Shown: positions 1 to 4,969 of the stretch, piece by piece
Position numbering within the stretch: the first letter of the stretch is position 1
Layout: the number at the start of each line of letters is the position of its first letter
Assembly: GCA_937920115.1 (NCBI GenBank)
Contig: CALGVF010000163.1
Coordinates: 1-6,060 of the forward strand
Length of the DNA stretch: 6,060 nt
From: an uncultured Clostridia bacterium
GTDB taxonomy: Bacteria; Bacillota; Clostridia; Christensenellales; Borkfalkiaceae
Reading direction: 5' to 3'
Position numbers and translations under genes: made by a program
Notes under the pieces: generated by a model
Told to the model about the DNA's origin: nothing
Seen by the model: only the letters and a program-made list of their open reading frames with translations
Database searches by the model: none

Positions 1-2028
1 GGAGCCGTCGGGGTTTTTCTCGTCATCAGCCGATTTGTAAACAATACGCAAGTTCGGATTGCCTTCTACAAGCGAAAACATAAATCCGATACCCCATGAG
101 CCGTTTTTGTGCGCCGCAAGATAAACGTAACCGCTTCTTCCGCTCGCCGCCCATGCGCTGACGTTAAGGGAGAATCCCACCATCATATCGGCGTAATTTT
201 CGTGTCCTTCTACGTACTCGTAATCCTTATCTCCGCGTCTTATCGTATTAAGCAGGAAGGTGTTACCATACTTTATACCGTCGGTATATTCGTTGTAAAC
301 GTGTCCCATTTCGGACATTTCGTAGTTTACGTGGAAGTCGGAATATGTGTACTTGTTCAATCTTTCGCTTGCGAGAATTTCAGCCATATCGTCCGCGGTG
401 TAAGGAATTCTGTAACCGCAGTCCGAACAGGTTTTCGCCCCTTCCGCAATATTATGCACCGTTTTTTCAATCGGTTCGGTCTTTGTCGCCGCACATTTCG
501 TACACTTATAGGTCATCACGCCTTTTTTCGTACACGTTGCGGGAGTGGTAACTTCTCCGTCGTCCCATTCGTGAACGGCGTCCGTCGCATTACAAACGCT
601 GCAAGTCTTTTCGCAGGTGTCGCCGACCCATTTGTGACCTTTACCTTTTACGGTGTCGCCGCAAACGGTACAAACTCTGTCCACACATTCAAAAGTGCCT
701 TCCTCAAAAGTATGTTCGGTCGTAGCCTGTTCGACGTGTCCGCAGTCGCACGTTCTGTCGTGACAGGTATGTCCGTCTGCATAAACGTGGTTTACGCCGT
801 CGCATTTACTTACCGCCCAATCTGTCCCGCCGTTATATTTGAACATATAATCCCTATCGGTCTTATACCCCGCAACGACGAAGCCCGCAGGAACTTTTAT
901 AATGTCACCTTCGGAAACGGTAACTCTCACGGAAAGAGTATGATCTTCGGGAGCGAGAGAAAGAATCGTGCAATATACGGGAACGTTGTTTTTGTAGAGC
1001 ATTGCGTTCACGCTTATTTGCTCGTTAAGTATATAGTCGAGAGTTATCGACTTGTCGTAATAAATGTTTAGCGTAGTACCATTTCCGCCGCGTTTACTAA
1101 GGTTAAGAACTTTATCATTCTCTTCGGCAACGGGAACAACGCTCCATTTTCCCGCTTCGATCTGCGTCATTTCATAATCTCTCGAAAATACGCAGTTATC
1201 GAACTTCGTACCTTTTTTAAGAACGATTTTGTCGCCTACGGCGCGATTTGCCGGCAAAGTTAATATCAATGCGGCAACATTCTTGGCATCTCCGCTTGAA
1301 ACATTGGTTTTTTGCAGTTTTACGCCGCTAATTTCCGATTTATTGCCCTGCGCGTCATAGCAATCGACCGTGACGGACTGATTAAGAGGTACGTTGTTTA
1401 CATAATAAGGATCCAACTCTTTAAGCCCGTATACATAAATCATTTTTGCATCATTTGGGTTTACACTCCTGAAACCCGTAAGTTCGGCAGGAATAGCCGA
1501 ATCTTCGCTGAATCGCCAGTTGGTGCCGTTGAACTCTACGGTATAATCCTGCGTAAGAATATACTTGTTACCGAGGACGGTGCCTTTGGGAATAGTGAAA
1601 GTATCCCCGCTAACCGCATTCAATTTGTCTATATAAATACACGGATGGTTCGTTGCACAATCGCCTCTTCTACGGTCGCTTGTTCCGCCGAGATTTCCCG
1701 TAACGCCCTGTGTGCTTGCAGTCGTATATTGAAGATTTATATTTTTTGGGGTGGTTTCGCCGCCGGAAGTATAATCAACCGCAACTTTCGCAAGTACTTC
1801 GTTCGCACTATATCCGAGCGACGCCCCGTCGATTCTCCAATAAAAGTGCATTACGCTCGCACTGTTTGAACGGAAACCGGTAAGGTATGTGTTTTCGTAA
1901 GCGACCTCCGATTCCGCGTTCGCGCTTTTCGCCGCTTTGTTAATGCCCGTTACGCCGAGACACAGAGTTATCGCCGCAACGATCGCAAACAAAACGGACA
2001 ACATCTTTTCAGATAAGTTTTTTGTCAT
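1..2028 (-). CDS. Exported modular surface protein with Cys/His ribbon modules, partial (3' end outside window)
   Basis: The frame is open from an ATG at 2028 to the window edge: 676 codons with no stop, so the C-terminus is missing. The start is fixed by AAGGAG at 2037-2042, 8 nt upstream. Residues 1-38 form a Sec signal peptide: a Lys-containing n-region, a hydrophobic core around 11-28, and a probable signal peptidase I site after Ala-Asn-Ala (36-38). Residues 47-408 contain three related modules, each ending in a G-D-x-x-x-x-P/K-x-G block followed by a W-x-V/F-S-like strand (141-176, 265-299, 374-409). Residues 409-540 are Cys/His-rich, with CxxC pairs at 453/456, 476/479, 509/512 and 534/537, resembling the small ribbon modules of clostridial surface proteins. 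Residues 545-676 start an unrecognised domain rich in Tyr and Gly. The protein is probably anchored or secreted outside the cell. The ligand is unknown, and no sorting signal is visible because the end is missing. Confidence 0.85.
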   Translation of the reverse strand, partial: MTKNLSEKMLSVLFAIVAAITLCLGVTGINKAAKSANAESEVAYENTYLTGFRSNSASVMHFYWRIDGASLGYSANEVLAKVAVDYTSGGETTPKNINLQYTTASTQGVTGNLGGTSDRRRGDCATNHPCIYIDKLNAVSGDTFTIPKGTVLGNKYILTQDYTVEFNGTNWRFSEDSAIPAELTGFRSVNPNDAKMIYVYGLKELDPYYVNNVPLNQSVTVDCYDAQGNKSEISGVKLQKTNVSSGDAKNVAALILTLPANRAVGDKIVLKKGTKFDNCVFSRDYEMTQIEAGKWSVVPVAEENDKVLNLSKRGGNGTTLNIYYDKSITLDYILNEQISVNAMLYKNNVPVYCTILSLAPEDHTLSVRVTVSEGDIIKVPAGFVVAGYKTDRDYMFKYNGGTDWAVSKCDGVNHVYADGHTCHDRTCDCGHVEQATTEHTFEEGTFECVDRVCTVCGDTVKGKGHKWVGDTCEKTCSVCNATDAVHEWDDGEVTTPATCTKKGVMTYKCTKCAATKTEPIEKTVHNIAEGAKTCSDCGYRIPYTADDMAEILASERLNKYTYSDFHVNYEMSEMGHVYNEYTDGIKYGNTFLLNTIRRGDKDYEYVEGHENYADMMVGFSLNVSAWAASGRSGYVYLAAHKNGSWGIGFMFSLVEGNPNLRIVYKSADDEKNPDGS

Positions 2029-2036
2029 TTTTCCTA

Positions 2037-2042
2037 CTCCTT
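2037..2042 (-). promoter_or_regulatory. Ribosome binding site of the exported protein
   Basis: AAGGAG on the minus strand lies 8 nt before the ATG at 2028. It settles the start codon and places the signal peptide at the true N-terminus. Confidence 0.8.
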
Positions 2043-2075
2043 ATTTTTTATTTAAATTTTTATCATTTAAGCGAT

Positions 2076-2115
2076 TTTGTCTCGTCGTATGACGAGACAA
2101 AGGGTATACCCTTTG
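2076..2115. repeat. Perfect hairpin overlapping an 18-bp palindrome in the proximal leader
   Basis: Positions 2076-2086 and 2091-2101 are perfect 11-bp complementary arms around a 4-nt loop. The right arm overlaps a perfect 18-bp palindrome at 2098-2115 (CAAAGGGTATACCCTTTG), so the two cannot both pair fully in one RNA molecule. No run of T follows on either strand, so this is not a canonical intrinsic terminator. It lies 34-73 nt upstream of the ribosome binding site of the exported-protein gene, in its predicted 5' leader, so it could affect translation or mRNA stability. It could also be a protein-binding palindrome or a dispersed repeat. Confidence 0.65.
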
Positions 2116-2137
2116 ACAAACACGAGTCAATCGCCCA

Positions 2138-2440
2138 TAGCCGATAAAAACCCAAACCGTACCCGATTTTCAGGCGTATCTCACGCTTAATTCATTGTTC
2201 TTTCCGCGGCTTGTATTTGTATACTAACCCGCGGAAACGCCGCGACTTAAACGTAATCTACGCCTGAAAATTTGCGGTATCGATTTGATTTGATATATAG
2301 GGCAACCTCTAAGCCGTATTTTTAAATGATTTGTGGTAAAGGCGAACGCAGATGTACTGAATGTACTTCAAGCGAGAATTTGCCGCAAAGCGTTAAAAAG
2401 ACGGCTTAGAGGCGGATTCGGTTAGGATTTTTATCGGCTA
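2138..2440. repeat. Fold-back element with imperfect terminal inverted repeats and two internal hairpins
   Basis: The ends 2138-2150 and 2428-2440 are perfect 13-bp inverted repeats, and the pairing continues imperfectly inwards to 2165/2413 (24 of 28 positions). Two nested stem-loops fill the inside. The first has perfect 13-bp arms at 2166-2178 and 2259-2271, and contains a 9-bp pair at 2201-2209 and 2229-2237. The second has 20-nt arms at 2306-2325 and 2393-2412 (19 of 20), continued by 2330-2340 with 2379-2389. The whole would fold as a three-way junction. It sits inside the predicted leader of the exported-protein gene. No protein is encoded and no target duplication is obvious. It may be a MITE-like repeat or a structured RNA. 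G·U-compatible mismatches occur for both strands, so they do not settle which strand is the RNA. Confidence 0.7.
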
Positions 2441-2489
2441 ACTTTTTCAGTAATCATAACGCCCCCGATTACAGTTTCTATCTGCCAAC

Positions 2490-2518
2490 AGTATAACACA
2501 CTATATAAAATTTGTAAA
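2490..2518 (-). promoter_or_regulatory. Sigma-A-type promoter for the exported-protein gene
   Basis: On the minus strand a -35 TTTACA (2513-2518) and a -10 TATACT (2490-2495) are separated by exactly 17 bp, each matching consensus at 5 of 6 positions. A TGn extension (2496-2498) directly precedes the -10. Transcription should begin near 2483, which gives a leader of about 455 nt before the ATG at 2028. The site lies just downstream of the terminator of the preceding minus-strand gene, as expected for an independent transcription unit. Confidence 0.65.
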
Positions 2519-2552
2519 CGCTATACCGAAGACTTTTTATCATTTGCCGTTG

Positions 2553-2573
2553 CCTCCCCTTGCTCAGGGTAGG
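2553..2573. repeat. Short G/C-rich hairpin repeat
   Basis: CCTCCCCT (2553-2560) and AGGGTAGG (2566-2573) pair at 7 of 8 positions around a 5-nt loop. This resembles the dispersed CCTCCCC...AGGGGAGG hairpins common between genes in clostridial genomes. It lies between a terminator and a promoter and encodes nothing convincing. One arm mimics a Shine-Dalgarno sequence on the minus strand. Confidence 0.4.
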
Positions 2574-2599
2574 CTTATGTAACCGCCAATCTAAGTCAA

Positions 2600-2626
2600 T
2601 AAAAAAACATCCGAAATATCAGATGT
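2600..2626 (-). terminator. Intrinsic terminator of the membrane-protein gene
   Basis: Read on the minus strand, ACATCTGA (2626-2619) pairs with TCGGATGT (2614-2607) around a 4-nt loop. This is an 8-bp stem with one U·G pair, followed at once by six further T residues (2606-2601). It ends the minus-strand unit that starts near 4241, leaving a 3' untranslated region of about 300 nt after the stop codon. Confidence 0.75.
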
Positions 2627-2707
2627 CTTAATTTTGTATGTTTTTTTATTAAATTTATTGTTTTGCGGAACGTCTTTTCTTAAAATTACAAACACGTTTA
2701 AGAGTAT

Positions 2708-2881
2708 CGGGACGTCGAGGGCGCCGTCCCCTACGGCAGAACTTAATAATTCTCCAATTCTGATAAAAGTCTAATGGATATAGTATTTTCATTCTAATTA
2801 TATTGAATAAACAATTAAAAAAATCAACTTGTACGATATTATATCTCAACAATCGTAGGGGACGGCGCCCTCGACGTCCCG
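2708..2881. repeat. Perfect 28-bp inverted repeats around an A+T-rich core
   Basis: Positions 2708-2735 and 2854-2881 are exact reverse complements over 28 bp and diverge on both sides. Each arm is G+C-rich and itself partly self-complementary (GGGACG...CGTCCC, with GGCGCC inside). The 118-bp interior is strongly A+T-rich and has no credible gene. It may be a small MITE-like element or two opposed copies of a dispersed REP-like repeat. No flanking target duplication is visible. In the membrane-gene transcript the pair would form a very stable hairpin after the stop codon. Confidence 0.75.
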
Positions 2882-2919
2882 TTAATTATTTTTATATCAC
2901 CCTTTTCGTAATTGTAATA

Positions 2920-4182
2920 TTATAAGGTATCAAGATAACGACGATAATATCCCTCGTCATATCTAATTATGTGAGACTTGAATTTGTTTAACAAATTGGT
3001 TACTCTTTCATAATTATTCTTTTTCCATTCTAATCTTTTATCATAAAAACCTAAATCCAAAAGATACTCCTCAACCGCTGCCTTATACTCTTTATTCCTT
3101 ATCATTACAACAAATGAAATAATTATACTTATAAAAAGTAATATCAAAGAAATCGGTCTTAAAATCGTCCAAGCGTAATATATCCACTTTACGATGAAGC
3201 ATAATATTCCAAGAAGCAAGTCGGGGATAAAAAATACTAATTGCAAATAAAGTCCTGTTTTTTCATAAACTATTTGTCCTAAATTTATTACGCCGGGGTC
3301 ACCCTTTGCGTATATTAAACTCAAGAAAAAGAATACCGGCAGTACTATACCGATTATCATTTCCAAAATCAGAGTTTTGGGCATATCGCAATTAAGTTTT
3401 CCGTTTAATACGCAACACAATATAAAACTAACAACGGCAAGCCCGTAAAACACGTACGCCAAATATATTGTCCGATTAAAAAAATCTGAAATTTCGGGAA
3501 TTAGCATACTCAAAAATTTCTCATCGTACAGAGGTACCCTTCGACTTCCGTATATACCTATCGAAAATATAAGAGCCAAAGTTAAAAAAACGCCAAGAAA
3601 CAGTTGAAACAGGTTTCGCTGAACAAACCATTTCTTTTCTTTGCGAGGATTTTGATTCTCTTTAAAAAACTCTCTTTTTTCGTCCGTAACGTCTAAAAAA
3701 GACAACGGTTCGGACGATATTTGTTGTTCGAGCGACGATACCTCGTCCGAATAGTCCGTAACCCTTATAAATATGCTCTTTTCAATATTTCCACTACCTT
3801 GTTGCTTAACGTTAAACGAAGTATATCTCTTCTCTTCCACATTGGGAGTTAAGTTAACAGTGTTTGTATCAGTATCGATTGTGCCTGAATACCCTCCGCT
3901 ACAGTAGTATTTTTGGGTTTCCGAATCGACTCCGTACTTATTGTAGGACTGAGAAACCGAAAAGCATACATTGTAACCTAAATAGGAATTTTCATGGTCA
4001 CTTGTCGTTACTTTACCTCTGCCGTTATAATCTTCTACCACTTTACAAACAAGTTGATTTATCTTCCGTTCACATACAGATTCAGCCCATTGCCTATCAT
4101 TTTCCGTTCGACCTTTTGCCTCGTTCTTCGCCTTTCTATTTCGATTAAACTCGTCCACGGAATTTTTTAAATCATCGAACAT
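2920..4182 (-). CDS. Unrecognised multi-span membrane protein with N-terminal cytoplasmic domain
   Basis: This 420-residue protein starts at ATG 4182, with GAGGAGAG at 4187-4194 giving a core AGGAG 6 nt upstream. I do not recognise a family. Residues 1-185 are hydrophilic, with a charged helix-like start (1-50), a Tyr/Ser/Thr-rich probable beta region (60-145) containing scattered Cys (37, 46, 73, 94), and an acidic linker. A basic patch at 180-185 precedes the membrane part, which suggests a cytoplasmic N-terminus. Hydrophobic segments lie near 191-211, 239-259, 271-292, 311-338 (long, with a Pro at 320) and 344-361, so there are five spans, or six if the fourth is double. The charged tail (362-420) is rich in Lys, Arg and Tyr. 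The gene is visibly more A+T-rich than its neighbours. It diverges from an XRE repressor gene and its promoter carries that repressor's probable operator, so it is likely kept off until derepressed. An effector or immunity role is conjecture. Confidence 0.8.
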   Translation of the reverse strand: MFDDLKNSVDEFNRNRKAKNEAKGRTENDRQWAESVCERKINQLVCKVVEDYNGRGKVTTSDHENSYLGYNVCFSVSQSYNKYGVDSETQKYYCSGGYSGTIDTDTNTVNLTPNVEEKRYTSFNVKQQGSGNIEKSIFIRVTDYSDEVSSLEQQISSEPLSFLDVTDEKREFFKENQNPRKEKKWFVQRNLFQLFLGVFLTLALIFSIGIYGSRRVPLYDEKFLSMLIPEISDFFNRTIYLAYVFYGLAVVSFILCCVLNGKLNCDMPKTLILEMIIGIVLPVFFFLSLIYAKGDPGVINLGQIVYEKTGLYLQLVFFIPDLLLGILCFIVKWIYYAWTILRPISLILLFISIIISFVVMIRNKEYKAAVEEYLLDLGFYDKRLEWKKNNYERVTNLLNKFKSHIIRYDEGYYRRYLDTL

Positions 4183-4238
4183 TTTTCTCTCCTCTTCTCT
4201 TGTTTTTCTGAAATAACGGTATAAAAAATACCTTTACC

Positions 4239-4288
4239 ACCTACAATATTATATCCTACTATTTGTAGGAAGTCAACAGTTTGTAGGA
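4239..4288. promoter_or_regulatory. Operator array in the divergent promoter region
   Basis: TCCTAC-TATTT-GTAGGA (4254-4270) is a perfect 6-bp-arm palindrome. The half-site TTGTAGGA recurs in direct orientation at 4263-4270 and 4281-4288, exactly 18 bp apart, and a related TTGTAGGT lies inverted at 4246-4239. The palindrome occupies the spacer of the minus-strand promoter, the inverted copy covers its -10/start area, and the third copy lies just behind its -35. This is the geometry of a repressor site. The adjacent XRE protein is the obvious binder, and the third copy could also mediate autoregulation. Confidence 0.65.
4248..4276 (-). promoter_or_regulatory. Strong sigma-A-type promoter for the membrane-protein gene
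   Basis: On the minus strand a -35 TTGACT (4271-4276) and a perfect -10 TATAAT (4248-4253) are separated by 17 bp. The start should be near 4241, giving a leader of about 60 nt. That leader contains a small GGTAT/ATACC inverted repeat (4218-4232). The near-consensus strength combined with the embedded palindrome suggests a promoter meant to be held off by a repressor. Confidence 0.75.
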
Positions 4289-4303
4289 GTTATTTTGTAA
4301 AAT
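4273..4303 (+). promoter_or_regulatory. Possible weak promoter for the repressor gene
   Basis: The best plus-strand candidate is a poor -35 TCAACA (4273-4278) with a -10 TAAAAT (4298-4303), at a long 19-bp spacing. It would start transcription near 4310, almost at the ATG. The TTGTAGGA copy at 4281-4288 lies inside it, which would permit autorepression. No better pair was found. Confidence 0.25.
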
Positions 4304-4312
4304 TTTCTCGCA

Positions 4313-4525
4313 ATGGTTAATAACGTTATAGGCAACAGAATTAAAGAATTAAGAACGGAAATGAATATTTCTCAAAAAACGCTCGGCGAAAAACTCGGAT
4401 ATTGCAATCAGACCGTGAGCTTTTGGGAGTCGGGACAAAGAGAACCGTCTTTGGACGCGGTCGTGAAACTCGCTGCGTTCTTTAAAACGACTACCGACTA
4501 CCTTTTGGGATATTCAAATTATTAA
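4313..4525 (+). CDS. Small XRE-family helix-turn-helix repressor
   Basis: This is a 70-residue single-domain Cro/C1-type DNA-binding protein. The start of helix 1 reads IGNRIKELRTEMNIS (6-20). The helix-turn-helix spans about 21-39, with the Q-x-T-V-S-x-W-E recognition-helix signature at 33-39, then the G-Q-R-E-P-S-L-D turn (41-48) and a final helix ending in the common T-T-D-Y-L-L-G motif (60-66). There is no dimerisation or sensing domain beyond this. The ATG at 4313 is the first possible start, because an in-frame TAA lies at 4298-4300. No good Shine-Dalgarno sequence sits at normal distance (the nearest AGGAG is 23 nt away), so translation may be weak or nearly leaderless. It diverges from the membrane-protein gene and very probably binds the TTGTAGGA sites between them, repressing that gene and perhaps itself. 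Confidence 0.9.
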   Translation: MVNNVIGNRIKELRTEMNISQKTLGEKLGYCNQTVSFWESGQREPSLDAVVKLAAFFKTTTDYLLGYSNY

Positions 4526-4542
4526 ATAAATTCAAGTAACGC

Positions 4543-4573
4543 AAAGCGGAGAGGCGACAGCCTCTCCGCTTTT
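4543..4573 (+). terminator. Intrinsic terminator after the repressor gene
   Basis: AAAGCGGAGAGGC (4543-4555) pairs perfectly over 13 bp with 4560-4572 around a GACA loop. The stem ends in a short T run (4570-4573). It starts 17 nt after the repressor stop codon. Because the Sel1-yhbY operon converges from the other side, it may also slow that transcription, but the opposite-strand T run is weak (TTTG). Confidence 0.75.
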
Positions 4574-4646
4574 ACTTTCAAAAATGTTTCAATACGCTTT
4601 GCGTCGTCAATCGTTGCGTTTCTGACTTCAATCTGACTTCAATCAT
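4573..4646 (-). pseudogene. Remnant of a GNAT-type acetyltransferase N-terminus, frameshifted by an 11-bp duplication
   Basis: An ATG at 4646 lies 26 nt after the yhbY stop codon and is preceded by a GGAGAGG-type ribosome binding site (4656-4664). The reading begins M-I-E-V-R and then meets a tandem 11-bp duplication (4621-4631 and 4632-4642) that shifts the frame, ending after 22 codons at 4578. Removing one copy restores MIEVRNATIDDAKRIETFLK, which closely resembles the start of GNAT N-acetyltransferases (M-I-E-I-R-x-A-T-x-x-D-A-x-x-I). The similarity stops where the repressor-gene terminator begins, so the rest of the gene has been lost. The family call rests on about 17 residues and is an inference; the duplication itself is seen directly. 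Confidence 0.5.
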
Positions 4647-4672
4647 ATTTCAAAGCCTCTCCTCATATCGTA

Positions 4673-4966
4673 TCAAATTTCGATATGCTCTATATTTTTG
4701 CATGACGATCGTCTATAAATCACCACTTCGTTGTCTTTTGCAATTACAGGTTCAGCCCCCGTAAGCGAACAAATAGCATTTAAAATCGTTTCTTCGTCGA
4801 TTTCGGAATCTCGAAGAACGGATATTTTAATCAGTTCATGCAAATCGAGAGCAATAGAAATATCAATAATCTCTTTTCCCCCGACGCCGTTTTTGCCTAT
4901 TTGAAAAGTCGGGGGTATCTGTTGAGCCAAATCGCGAAGTCGCTCGCGTTGTGATTTTGTAATCAT
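4673..4966 (-). CDS. yhbY: YhbY family (CRM domain) ribosome-assembly RNA-binding protein
   Basis: This 97-residue single CRM-domain protein has the usual length of the family. The visible hallmarks are the K-S-Q-R-x-x-L-R start with L-A-Q-Q (4-16), the conserved GKNGVGG loop (24-30) that contributes to RNA binding, the L-H-E-L-I-K-I helix and strand (42-48), and the closing V-V-I-Y-R-R strand (81-86). YhbY proteins associate with precursors of the large ribosomal subunit in the cytoplasm. The start ATG at 4966 follows GAGGGG (4973-4978) by 6 nt. That ribosome binding site lies in the last codons of the upstream Sel1-like gene, whose stop is only 3 nt away, so the two are probably co-transcribed and translationally coupled. 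In many Firmicutes yhbY (yqeI) sits instead in the yqeH/aroE/nadD cluster, which is not seen here. Confidence 0.93.
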   Translation of the reverse strand: MITKSQRERLRDLAQQIPPTFQIGKNGVGGKEIIDISIALDLHELIKISVLRDSEIDEETILNAICSLTGAEPVIAKDNEVVIYRRSSCKNIEHIEI

Positions 4967-4969
4967 AGT

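Noticed and set aside
109..1071. Plus-strand open frame of 320 codons
   Set aside because: It is antisense to the exported-protein gene, which has a signal peptide, ribosome binding site and recognisable modules; the plus frame has no coherent domain.
1312..1869. Plus-strand open frame of 185 codons
   Set aside because: It is antisense to the same exported-protein gene and has no ribosome binding site or recognisable motif.
2076..2101. Hairpin as an intrinsic terminator
   Set aside because: The stem is strong but no run of T follows on either strand.
2478..2543. Minus-strand frame of 21 codons with a good-looking GGGGAGG 9 nt upstream
   Set aside because: The apparent ribosome binding site is an arm of the 2553-2573 hairpin repeat, and the frame overlaps the promoter of the exported-protein gene, so a leader peptide is unlikely.
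2655..2852. Minus-strand open frame of 65 codons
   Set aside because: It runs through one arm of the 28-bp inverted repeat, which produces its Arg/Pro-rich stretch, and lies in A+T-rich filler. This is a typical spurious reading of a repeat.
2100..2900. CRISPR array or tRNA in the non-coding stretch
   Set aside because: The repeats here are inverted pairs and not regularly spaced direct repeats, and no cloverleaf or tRNA consensus could be found.
3864..4148. Plus-strand open frame of 94 codons
   Set aside because: It is antisense to the well-supported membrane-protein gene and has no start signals.
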